Shown one piece after another: positions 54,559 through 64,000 of a DNA stretch of 64,000 bases; position 1 is the first letter of the stretch; every line of letters begins with the position of its first letter. The stretch covers positions 124,001 to 188,000 of the forward strand of contig JAGPYM010000031.1 of the NCBI GenBank assembly GCA_020736575.1, in the 5' to 3' direction. The position numbers and the translations under genes were made by a program. Source of the DNA: Thelonectria olida (taxonomy: Eukaryota > Ascomycota > Sordariomycetes > Hypocreales > Nectriaceae). The notes beneath the pieces are model-generated. The model saw nothing but the letters and a program-made list of their open reading frames with translations. It was not told where the DNA came from and searched no databases.

Positions 54559-56018
54559 GGTTGCTAGAGGATGCTTAGGAATACTTGGTGGTATTAGGAA
54601 GAGGCCGTCGCCGACCTGATGAGGTCAAGAGGAAGAGAGCTCGGCGATGTTGAGTTGAAGGTGACGTGGGTCGTCGGTGTCCGTGGGCTGATCGCGCTAT
54701 CGATAACGCGAGATGATGTCGATGAGAATGACGACGGGTCGAGGAATTGCGAATGTCTCGTATTAAATAATCAAGAAAATAATGAGAGAGCAATATTGTT
54801 GGTTACACCGTCTACCGCGTAGTTGTCATGGCTTGGTCGCTTGGCTCTTGGCCTCCGCTGTTGGGAGTAAGACTCGCCGCAATGCAATGCGCTTAGAACG
54901 GCAACTTTCATGCGAGTCAACTTCAAAGACGTTAGCTGAACCTGGACAAAAGGGTGCACGACAACGCTCACACAGCAGTTCATGCACAAAGCACGAGCAA
55001 AGATGCGATTGCCTCGGCATGTTTACTGGTGTGTATCACGGGCATGACGGCGGTCAAACGCTCAAATGGGAATGCGGTTCGGCGAGGAGGGGAACGCGGG
55101 GAGCGGAAGACGACAATCTGGGGAAACACGGCAGCAGGGAACTTCTTCCTTTGTTCTAACGGGTTTCGGTTTGGCATGAACGAGGGGACGAGGGGGATAT
55201 TTTCCGAGTTTGGGAAGAGTTGCGGCAGCTGAGATGGTGGCACAGGGGAGTCGTGATGATGCGAATGACTGAGAGAAAATAAGACGTATGAGACGAGATG
55301 AATCGAGGGGTGAGATCAAACTAGAGGATTATCTGCATTCGTAGATCAGGAACCCGTCTGACATCACAAGTGCTGACGAATTAGGGTAGGATTGAAATGA
55401 TCCTTTGAACCTGCAGCATAATACGTACATAAACATGGAAGCGTCATCGTCTACCTAAAGAGAAATAACTGACCGTAGAATGATCATGCCTTGCTAAGCT
55501 TGAAGTGCACCTGATACTCCAGATAAACGCAACAACGACGGTCGAGTGCAGAGTTAACAGTCGATATTCATGGTGAATGCTATACCAACCACTAACCAAC
55601 CCTTCGCCGTTTCACTTCACATTTCTTCGGCATGGAGGTACAGACCGTTAATTCATGTAGGACCAAGATTTACTCATCATGATTCAATTCAACACTTGCC
55701 AAGAATGCCATCAACCAGCTGACATCCAATTGTTATTCTACCTACTAGACCATTGCTTTTTTATTGGTACTTGTTTTCTCAAAGAAACTATACGAATGTA
55801 ATTCCCATGTTCATGTTTATCGCATCTATCGGGATCTCGGCGTTTCCAACCCCCGACATCCCGACGTATTCAGCTCCTTCACGTGACATCGTGATATCGT
55901 GTCTCAGTTACCATCGTGCTTAGGTAGAAGCCAGCGCGAAGAGCCCCCAAGTCTTGCGCCTGCTCTCTCGCCTCCCATTCCCTCCTTTCACTCTCGAGAA
56001 TCACCTCGGGACGGCACA
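54559..56018. other. Intergenic, 1.5 kb, divergent promoters
   Basis: Promoters of the FAT1-like and PIG-S genes. Short frames near 54782-55243 on both strands overlap and lack motifs; not called. Confidence 0.5.
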
Positions 56019-56043
56019 ATGGCGTCCGGCACAATGGCGTCCG
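56014..56043 (+). repeat. 15-bp tandem duplication over the PIG-S start codon
   Basis: ggcacaatggcgtcc occurs twice in a row (56014-56028 and 56029-56043), followed by a degenerate third copy ggcaccgtggct. It duplicates the start codon with its context and adds five residues (MASGT). Confidence 0.8.
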
Positions 56044-57695
56044 GCACCGTGGCTGAATCGGCGCCGGCACCCGCCGAAACCTCCAGCTCCTCGAGCTCAA
56101 AGCTCAAGCTCCCCCCTCCAGAGAAGCCGCTCGATATCAAGCGCCGTTCGTTCATTGTCCTGTCGTTTTGGCTCATCGTTTTGTTCCTGGGCCTTCCCAT
56201 CTGGTGGAAAACTACCACCATCGTTCGCGCCAATCTTCCCCTCGATGGAATGCTTCAATGGGCCGAGGGCAAGGTACTGCAGCTCCCGTCGCATTTGGAT
56301 CGCACGTGTTAACACACCTAGGCCTGTCGCCCCGTGTTCCCGCTCCAGATCTCCATCAAAGCCGACTCGCTGCAAGAAAATGATGCGCAGAACCTCGTGC
56401 GGCTGACCCAGCACGCTCTCGACGACCACAACGACTTCTCGGGCCATCACCTGCGCCTGCAACTCGCTCCCAAGAGCGACACCAAGACGTCTCCCGACGA
56501 CTCCCAAGTCGCCTTGACCATCCAGCTCACTCCCGGCGAAACCAACTCGGCCTCGCTCAACCCCCATTCCGCCGTCCTCGACATTGCTTACCCGCCAAAC
56601 TCCGTCCCCTCGCCGTCCTCGTCCTCGTCCACCCTCGCCACCTACATCGCCCACGAGCTCCAGTCCACCTTTTCCGAAGAGCAGTCTATCATCTCCTACC
56701 TCCTCTCCACCTCTTCGTCCCCGGACCCGCGATCCCAAAACCTCTCCCCCGAGACGGCCGAGTCACTGTCCAAGCGAACTACCAGGTCCTTGCGATATGC
56801 GCCCACGTACCACCTCACCTTTTCGCTCTTCACCGCCGGCGCCGTGCCCAACACGTGGGACATTCAGACGGCGATTGAAGAGTACATGAAGCCCATGCTG
56901 GATGTGCTGGGCCCAATCCACAACTTCACAATCGACACCCAAGTCCAGCTCTATGCGACCCCTGGCGCTCAGTCCGACGTCTTGAGCAAGGCCGATCTCG
57001 CCTCCTTCATCAACGCTGCGGAATGGCCTCTTTCGCCGTCGATTGGCGGCGCACCTACGGTCAACTTCATCATTTACACCGGCAACCAAAACATCAGTCT
57101 CAACTCCGAGGCCGAGACGTCGCAGTCCTGGATGATTCCGCAGTGGGGCAGTGTTTACCTCCTCTCGCTACCGGACACGGCTTCACACGTTTCGATGGAG
57201 ACGCTTCGACAGCCAATGCTCACCTTTAACAACCACCTGCTCTCGCTCCTCGGCACGCCTCAATCGGGCTCTCTCCCCCTCCGTCTATCGACTCTATCCC
57301 GCATTCGCTCCGCCGACCTCATCCTCCGCGCCTCGTCCACCCTTGGTTCCCTAGCTCGCCTCTCCCTCGCGCTCCCCTCCATCTCCATCCCTCGCAGCGT
57401 AGCCGACGGCGTCGCCTCGACCATGGACCACCTGCAGCAGGCCTGCGGTAGTCTCGGCGGCCCGCAAGGCCTGTATCACGCGCGGATCGCCGAGGAGGAG
57501 GCCGAGCGAGCCTTTTTCGAGAAGAGCATGGTAAGCCGGCTGTACTTCCCCGACGAGCACAAGATTGCCGTCTATCTACCGCTGCTGGGCCCTGTTGGAG
57601 TGCCCCTGGTGATGGGGTTGGTCAATGAGCTGAAGCGTTTGATCAAGAGGCGGAGAGAAAGGGCAAAGGAGGCCAAGGAGAAGAAGACGCAATGA
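56019..57695 (+). CDS. GPI17: GPI transamidase subunit PIG-S / Gpi17
   Basis: Two exons, 56019-56273 and 56322-57695 (48-bp intron), giving 542 aa. Residues about 43-63 form the N-terminal TM helix (SFIVLSFWLIVLFLGLPIWW), directly followed by KTTTIVRANLP, the usual start of the luminal PIG-S domain. The luminal part contains YHLTFSLFTAG, NFTIDTQVQLYA and VNFIIYTGNQ. The second TM helix near the C-terminus (VYLPLLGPVGVPLVMGLV) is followed by a basic cytosolic tail (KRLIKRRRERAKEAKEKK). PIG-S is part of the ER complex that attaches GPI anchors to proteins. Two in-frame ATGs 15 bp apart (56019 and 56034) lie in a duplicated 15-bp unit; either could start. Confidence 0.92.
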
Positions 57696-58157
57696 GTCGC
57701 GGGTGGGTGAAGCTATAATAGATATGAATTACATCTAATCAAGAAATCAATTCCGTTCACTGTAAACAGACCGTTACATGGTCGTGATGGGCTAATATCT
57801 TCCACGGCAAAGTATCGACTCGCACTCAAATAGCTTCTATAACAGTTCAAGAGTTTGGCACCACCCGCATATAGTATTTAAGTGTAATATTAGGAGTGAG
57901 GTTAGGAGGGATAGTGCCAGACTTTTGGCTTGTCAGTTTACTTCGGCATGTCACTTTGTTCCAAAGGCCCCATTCACCAGTTACAGGAATCACAGTCCGT
58001 CACTGGTACGGCAGTCATGGAATGGAATGTGAGGAATTCATAACGCAAAAACGAATGTCGTCGTCTGCAACTCTAGTAGCTCAATGCCCTCATTCTTCCG
58101 TCGCCCCCCACTTCCCCTTCAGCCTCCTTTTCTTCAATCAAGGGAGTCTTTTCCTGG
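57696..58157. other. Intergenic between convergent genes
   Basis: 3' flanks of PIG-S and of the decayed AAA gene. No gene seen. Confidence 0.55.
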
Positions 58158-60713
58158 CTATTCTCCTGATCGTCTCCCATCAGCCACCGACATCACCGCT
58201 TCGATGTGACAAGGCTCTAACTCAACCCCTTCGAACCGAGCGAAGTCCATTGCACCTTTGATGACTTGTGCAATCAAGCGCCCAGTCAGTTTCCTCTTAG
58301 CGAACGCTGCGGCGTATGCCCTCAGTCGCCCAAAATCCGCTCTGTCTCCTGTTCGAATCATCGGGGCCTGGTCCCTCAGACCTTCCTGGCGTTGTTCCAT
58401 CCAATGGAAGTACGTGTCCCACAACTGAACACGCTCTCCTTCGTTGAGTAGAGGGAAGTATAGAGGCAGCTCAACATATTCCCCGAGATTGGCAAATACA
58501 GCCATGTACTCGTCAATGCCGCCAACTGGTGTTCGCTCACATTAGGACCACTGCACGACTAGCGAGTGGGTTGAGTACATACCGTGTGTGCCAGTCAGCA
58601 CGACAACACCATCGTAAGAACTGAGCTCGTCAAGGACTCGATGCATGGTTGCGAATCCGCACCCCTCAGTAAAATAAGACACAGGAGGGAGGTTCAGCAA
58701 AACAACTGGGGCGGTTAGATGCACGTTGCCATGGATCATGTAGGGCAACCTACCTGCGTTCTATGCATCCGCCAGTCCCAAGTTCCGAGTCGTAGAATCC
58801 TTGGCTATGTCAGAACTCTCTTGCAAGTCTACCGTAAATTGGAGCAGCGGTCTCTGCAAATACTCGGCCACAATCTTGGCAGTTAGTGTCTTGCCACTGC
58901 CATGCATGCCATGAAGAAGAATCATGAGGGCTTTGCGCAACCTCAGATGTTCTTCTCGATGAGGATATAGCCAGCTCATGAGGATCTGTTTCTTCGCATC
59001 GTGGCACACAAGCTCCCCGAAAGGATCCTCCAACCACTCGACAGGGCGGAGGTTATTAACGTTGAGGGTCCCTGCAATCAATGAGTCAAGGTTTCGGGGC
59101 CTTTGGAGAAAATCTCATAAACTCACGCGAGCGTTCATCGACAAGTTCATATCCTCTTATTTTAGGCGGCAGCAGCAAGAGAAAATGGTCTGCGGGAGGC
59201 TCATCTCGCTCCATCATGCTTTGGCTAAGGTCAGTGGTCTCCGTCTGGTCTGTTTGGGGTTCTCTGTTGTGAGGAACCAGGCCCAATAGTTCATACTCCC
59301 TGGAGTAGTCAATCATGTATCTCTGTTTGGACTGGGAGAGTTAGCAAGCTCTGAATGGCGGCGACAAGGGAATGATCGCACCATGCTTTGGGAATCTAGC
59401 GATTGCTCTGGGCCTTTGTAGTCCACGAGACACGGTTTCCGACACCTCCAGAACAGGTTGCCGCGGTCTCTCAGCCTCTGCTCCAGCTGCCCACTTGTGT
59501 CGTATTGTAAAGGATAGCAGGCGAGCGACTCGATGGAGATGGACTCTGTGATGCCTTCTGGCCAGTCGACTGTCAAAATCGTGTTCAGTTTGCGAAATTG
59601 CCCATCAAACGTCCAACTGGAAGCCGAGAGCAGAAGTGGAAGTCCCTCATCCAGGGGACCATCGTCGAGCTGGTATGCGACAGGTTGACCATCTTCCCGC
59701 CGTACGACAATGTCGTTTGGTTTGAATAGCATCGCCAGGCCTTCTTTGGCAACAAGGCCTTTGGCTCGCAACCCATCTGCAATGTCAACTCTTGCCTCCA
59801 TCGCCTTTCCAACGTAAAGCATCATTTGCCTGACGCGAATTGCTTCATCTTTGAGGTGTTTGGTAGCCAGATCGTTGATGAGGTCTCTATAGTTATGCAG
59901 TCGCATTGATGTGTTTCTCAACCACAGTTGCCAATGCTCCAGACACGGTTCAAATGTTGCGAGTTTATCCATGGCTTGCGTCAGCTCCTTCGATGGGTGA
60001 ATGAATTGTGAATCTGCGTTTTCAGGTACCATATCCTCGGGAAGCTCCCACATGAGGGCTCCCATATATTCAGCGGCCTGGGCCGACTGCCAAGGGGCTT
60101 GGATAGGGATAAGTGAGCCGCCCGCCGTCCTATGGAAATCCATGCAGCTGTACTCCTTGGCCGCGATGAAGTTCACGTCTTTGCGTACGAGTAGAAAATT
60201 CGAAATGGGAAGTTCGGCATCGAGATAATGTTTTCCCCTCAATTGACTCGTCTTATTGTCTCCTTTCCATAGTCGTGGTTGATCAGCATACCAGCGAGAA
60301 GGTGGATGGTGCCGGTGTCCAACTGCAGACCGATCGCATCGAACATGATGCATTCTCAATATCTTGAGAGGGAGTTGCTTTTCTTTCAGCCCGGAACCCT
60401 GTCCCCAAGGATTTTGGGTTGATTGGAACTTCTTTAGGAGGGAAACATCATCAATACTCTTCTCGCATGGAACTGGGGCAACTGGGGCGCCGTTGACTTG
60501 TGAAGTCGGATTCCGAGGGCGCTTTGCGTCAACCTTGTTAGGGGTAAAGGGACTCCTTGGCCGTTTCATCGAAGCAAGCGGTCCATCAGACTCACTCCCC
60601 GAGTGTTCGCTAGTTCTAACAGCGACATGATCGGTGGCTGGAGACAACGCGATGCCGTTGCCTTTGTCTGGTGTGCTCTGAGGCGAGATGATGCTTTGAA
60701 CTGGGCCCGCCAT
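58158..60713 (-). pseudogene. DUF7025-type AAA ATPase gene with a nonsense codon and degenerate Walker B
   Basis: Five exons by splice signals on the minus strand: 60713-59382, 59331-59127, 59071-58754, 58705-58583 and 58525-58158. Phase is kept throughout. The N-terminal half is the DUF7025-like region (MRLHNYRDLI, then LACYPLQYDTSG); SKQRYMIDYSREYELLG follows intron 1. Then comes LRPVEWLEDPFG and an AAA core with Walker A GMHGSGKT at residues 567-574. At 58763-58761 the frame has TAG where the family has Trp (LADA-stop-NAVVLL); TGG to TAG is one transition. Just after it the Walker B reads VVLLNLPP instead of the usual LLLDEAD, and the sensor-1 loop is VLTGTHV for LTTNRV. Downstream sequence still resembles the family. 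A stop-removing alternative splice (gtagac...gcatag, exon AACGCAG) is possible but would delete a beta strand. If translated to the stop, 615 aa. Confidence 0.75.
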
Positions 60714-61438
60714 TATTCGAGTTGACGATGCAGCAAATAATAAGAGTACGTGATATGATGAAGAATCCGAGTTCCTAGACCGCCCGGGTAAGGAAGCAAT
60801 TTATGTAGCTCAGTACCGCAGTTTATTCCTTCCTCTAGCACGCCAAGTGCGCCAACGGACCTTCTACCGACTAGTCCTAAGACCATAAACTCCTTCTGAC
60901 TTTACAAATCTCAAATGATCGGCCCCTTCCCACCAGGGTGTCAAGAGTCGTCATGGAGCGATGGTTCTATTCGATTTGAGCAAGTTCTTGGGGTTTCTTG
61001 GCTGCTGCGGCTTGAAACAGAGCGAATGACCTGACGTCTTCCGAAGATTATGGACGAGGAGGAACTACGAGCACAGACGAAGTCTTGCTTACAGACCGGT
61101 GGGCCAAGTCCTCAGCTACGGCCTCTGGAAGACATGCTAGTGCCGGTTGCATCATCAATGAAGAAGAGAGTGTAGAAAACATCGTTTTCTGGTTTAGTAT
61201 AGAAATGCATATCCTGCCGTGGCAGTTTGAAGTGCATGCTCAACAAAGACTATCCAACTCGACATGCAATGATCCAACGCCCGCTTGTACCAATTCCGTT
61301 CTCCCCAAAAGCCTTATCGTCCCAAACGCTCCAAACACCAACCGTCCCAAACACCAAACTCAAAGTCGTGATAATCATGGCCAGTATGACATTCCATCCT
61401 AGAAGCTAGCTGCATCTAGCTGCCAGCCCACCCATTGC
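60714..61438. other. Intergenic, 0.7 kb
   Basis: Promoter of the AAA gene and 3' flank of the next minus-strand gene. No coding region supported. Confidence 0.5.
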
Positions 61439-62218
61439 TCAAATAGGAGCAACATAATATGGGCATTGTAGGTAAGGAGTCATAACTGGATGCGGTTGTA
61501 GCGCATATTGGACGACGGGCGTGCCTTCGTGTTGATACGCAACGGGCACGGCGCAGAGTTGGTATAGAGGCGGGCAAAAGGCCATCGCCTGGGGCACGGG
61601 TGTTGTGGGTGGCTGAAAAAAGAAGCCACTGGCTGGAGAGTCTCGGGGAGGTTTGGCAATCTCAAACAGCTCCCCGAATGACTCTGGTGTAAAGGCGCAG
61701 AAATCTTGTCCGTTGCACCAGTACACTTCCAAGCGGTCGAGTGGCACCACCATCTTCTTCAGCGTGTTGACGTAGGTCTTCTTTTGAAGCATCTGGCCGT
61801 CTTTCAGATGCAGAAGCTTCCCAGTCTTGGGGTGGGGAGCGCAAGGGAAGACGGGGATGTGTCCGTCTCGAACCCGCTCGCTCCATTTGCACTCTTCAAG
61901 TGCTCTTCCGTTGAGAGAAGTCATCTTCAAATTTGTTAGTACAAATATCGTGGAATAGAGCGTACAGGCACATACAGGAAAGACTTCAATCTCGTTCTTG
62001 TTGCCGATGGGGGGGCCGACAATGACCACAGGGTGGTTGAAGGCGCGATCATCAATGTCGAGGACGCCCTCCGGGTGGTCTTGCCTGGGCAGCCACATGA
62101 CTCTGCCAGGACGCAAGCCCGAGAGCTTCGCTGCCCTGGGAGAGGAGGATCGAGGTCGAGGAGGTGACCCAGCCTGAGTCTGGGAAGAGCCCATCTGTTG
62201 ACCACGAGGAGAAGACAT
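61439..62218 (-). CDS. Fungal-specific family protein of unknown function (HPVV motif), 242 aa
   Basis: Two exons on the minus strand, 62218-61976 and 61924-61439. The 51-bp intron (gtatgt, branch TACTAAC, acceptor GAAG) is a multiple of three with no stop, so unspliced RNA would also be open (259 aa). The protein has a Ser/Pro-rich N-tail, then LRPGRVMWLPRQD, FNHPVVIVGPPIGNKNEIEVF, MTSLNGRAL, PHPKTGKLLHL, and KKTYVNTLKKMVVPLDRLEVY. This order (RPGRVxWLP, HPVV, TSxxG, HPxxGxL, SYVN, LRxY) is one I know from a lineage-expanded family of fungal hypothetical proteins with small beta-barrel-like character. The C-terminus is Pro/Tyr-rich. No known function; no signal peptide. Confidence 0.7.
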   Translation of the reverse strand: MSSPRGQQMGSSQTQAGSPPRPRSSSPRAAKLSGLRPGRVMWLPRQDHPEGVLDIDDRAFNHPVVIVGPPIGNKNEIEVFPVCACTLYSTIFVLTNLKMTSLNGRALEECKWSERVRDGHIPVFPCAPHPKTGKLLHLKDGQMLQKKTYVNTLKKMVVPLDRLEVYWCNGQDFCAFTPESFGELFEIAKPPRDSPASGFFFQPPTTPVPQAMAFCPPLYQLCAVPVAYQHEGTPVVQYALQPHPVMTPYLQCPYYVAPI

Positions 62219-63126
62219 GATGAATAAGTAGGTCGGTAAGTCTCGTTGCTCGTGGGGAATGATACGCTGGTTGGTGGTTTGTCGAAAGTCTCAGGAGAGA
62301 GTCAATATCTTTAATAGAGAGATAGACGAGATCTTTGACAGAGACAGACGATATCGTTGACCACAAGCTGACGAGAGAGGGATGTTTGGGGAAGAAGTTG
62401 GGCTGTGGATGAGGGGCGGTGTTGTTGTTTATGTAGGCGACGAGATATCTGCTCTATTGCTCCTGTTGCCCGGTCAGAGGGCGTGGAAATCTTCTCTCTG
62501 TACAGTATGGAAACTTCTCGTCAAGTTTTTATGGTGACGTTGTCGCCTATGAAGCTTTCTGAAAGGCAACCACTGCCTGCGGTGATTATTGTGAGGCTCG
62601 CCATACGGACCTTCCCTAGCCGTAGCAGCCCACGGCATATGAAGAGTTTGTATGCCTAAATGCAGCGGCGTATCGGTCCATGATGGTAGAAGGCATCTCT
62701 TTCATTCTTGATATCGTGAGATTTGGGACATGGTGTTAGTAGCCCATTAGCTGCGTCATGTACGTGCTACGTGCGTGAGAGACAGTTGGGCTCATGTGTA
62801 CGTACTTCAACCACGAGCTATGTTTGTTCACTGTGGAAGGTAACGGCTCCCTTTGACGGTGTTATCCATCATGCAGGGTGTTTATTTTACCCGACTCCGT
62901 GACAGAATATGAGTCTTCTCGACTATCATGGCGACTTCGGTGAAGTCTAAACAACCCCGTCTAACTGCCATGACGTAGGACCAGGCTTACCCTAGAACCG
63001 CGGCAATTCTCGGTTTCTTATCGATAACACAGCTCTCCTCGTCAATCACAAGCTCCAACCTCGACACAAGCCATCATTCTTAGCTCTCAAACGCATCGAA
63101 ATTATGGCTTGACAAGAGCAACCACA
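62219..63126. other. Intergenic, 0.9 kb, divergent promoters
   Basis: Separates the unknown-family gene and the alpha/beta hydrolase gene. No gene supported. Confidence 0.5.
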
Positions 63127-64000
63127 ATGACTTCGCTTCCCGAACCGGCCTTGACTCTGACACTGCCCAGCATCCACGACGGCCTCACCCTCGATTGTCG
63201 TGTCTACCACCCGCTGTCGCTCGCCGCGAACCCCCGCGCCCCGCCATGGCAGCGCCACGCTGCCGTTGTTGCCCATCCGTACGCACCCTTGGGAGGCTCC
63301 TACGATGACCCAGTCGTGGACGTGATTGCTGGTCAATTGCTGCGCAAAGGCTTCTTGGTTGGGACATTCAACTTTCGGTACGCAATCCAGAACGCCATTG
63401 ACCCCCTCAACTAACGTTGACCTTTCCCATATAGAGGAGCTGGTGGCTCTGCAGGACGAACATCGTGGACCTCGAAACCCGAACGCGACGACTATGCGAC
63501 AATGGTGGCATTCATAGTCCACTATGTCCACTATCTCGATCCCTTCCGCCCACACTCTGCCGGTTCAGACACCTTGGAGGTACCAGACGAAGCTCCCACT
63601 TCAGCACCCTCACTCCCGCCTCCAAAACCAATTCTGCTGCTGGGAGGCTACTCGTACGGCGCCATGATCACCACGCAGATGCCTCCGCTCTACGCAATCC
63701 TCCAGCCCTTTACCTCGCCTGTGGCTGGATCCGACGCTGCAGAGGTTCGTCTTCGAGCGCAACACCTTGCTGAGCAACAAAACGTCGTCCTTGCGAGTAC
63801 TCGCGCTGCCATGATGGAACGCGGGATTCGAAGCCCAAGCAAGCGGCGTGTCAGAGTTGGGGGTGACGAAGCGGGGAGCCCTCGGAAAAGTCACGATAGC
63901 CACGGGCGAAGAAGTTTTTCTTTTGACGAGGATCGGATTCGCCGCGGCGTCCACGACCTCGTCGCTAAAGCAAGATCGGGCCGACACAGCCAGAGGTTAT
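63127..64000 (+). CDS. Alpha/beta-hydrolase-fold protein, N-terminal part (3' partial)
   Basis: Exons 63127-63377 and 63435 to beyond the window end; the 57-bp intron has gtacgc, branch ACTAACG and acceptor ATAG. The product starts MTSLPEPALTLTLPSIHDG. It continues AAVVAHPYAPLGGSYDDPVV and LLRKGFLVGTFNFRGAGGSAGRTSW; the NFRGxGxSxG phrase spans the splice site. The nucleophile elbow is LLLGGYSYGA (GxSxG, Ser in GYSYG). The exon 2 frame is open to the last base. Between the elbow and the end lies an unusual Ser/Arg-rich insert (RSPSKRRVRVGG...SHGRRSFSFDEDR), probably in the lid region. Serine hydrolase or related; substrate unknown. Catalytic Asp and His should lie beyond the window. Confidence 0.85.

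Noticed and set aside
56097..56738. 213-codon minus-strand Gly/Val-rich frame
   Set aside because: Antisense shadow of the PIG-S gene.

Overview
The window reads as a gene-dense nuclear chromosome segment of a filamentous ascomycete (Pezizomycotina). Genes sit on both strands with no operons. Introns are short (43-79 bp), with GT-AG ends and CTAAC-type branch points. Two tRNA genes carry small introns. The gene content includes STAND/NLR proteins, a CarO/NOP-1-type opsin, a DUF7025-type AAA gene and Ral2, FAT1 and PIG-S homologues. A Sordariomycete, possibly of the Hypocreales, is my best guess; this is an inference from gene content and not a measurement.

Layout. 0-7.3 kb: the 3' part of a CLC chloride transporter gene, a small membrane protein, a LITAF-domain protein and an unrecognised tryptophan-rich protein. 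9.3-12.4 kb: two MFS transporter genes, the second (MCT-like) with a one-base frameshift. 12.6-14.6 kb: a mitochondrial hotdog thioesterase gene whose reading frame needs a 9-nt and a 1-nt exon, and a 54-residue CxxC protein missed by ordinary ORF cut-offs. 14.7-21.7 kb (minus strand): a HeLo-like/NACHT/WD40 NLR and a DHA1-type MFS exporter. 25-31 kb: a Gal80-like Gfo/Idh/MocA protein, a secreted thioredoxin-reductase-like flavoprotein and a seven-helix retinal protein. 33-36 kb: a patatin-like lipase. 37.4-43.1 kb: tRNA-Arg(UCG), a large phosphorylase/NACHT/ankyrin NLR, and tRNA-Ser(GCU). 44.5-57.7 kb: housekeeping genes (1-Cys peroxiredoxin, Ral2-like kelch/BTB protein, FAT1-like acyl-CoA synthetase, PIG-S). 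58-64 kb: a decayed AAA ATPase gene, a fungal-only unknown family and the start of an alpha/beta hydrolase gene.

There is no biosynthetic cluster and no intact transposon. The parts most like a biological system are the two NLR genes, which have different sensor, effector and repeat architectures about 20 kb apart. The most unusual structural observation is the single-nucleotide exon at 13224. Exon joins were worked out by hand from splice signals, phase and conserved protein motifs; none was checked against transcripts or databases.
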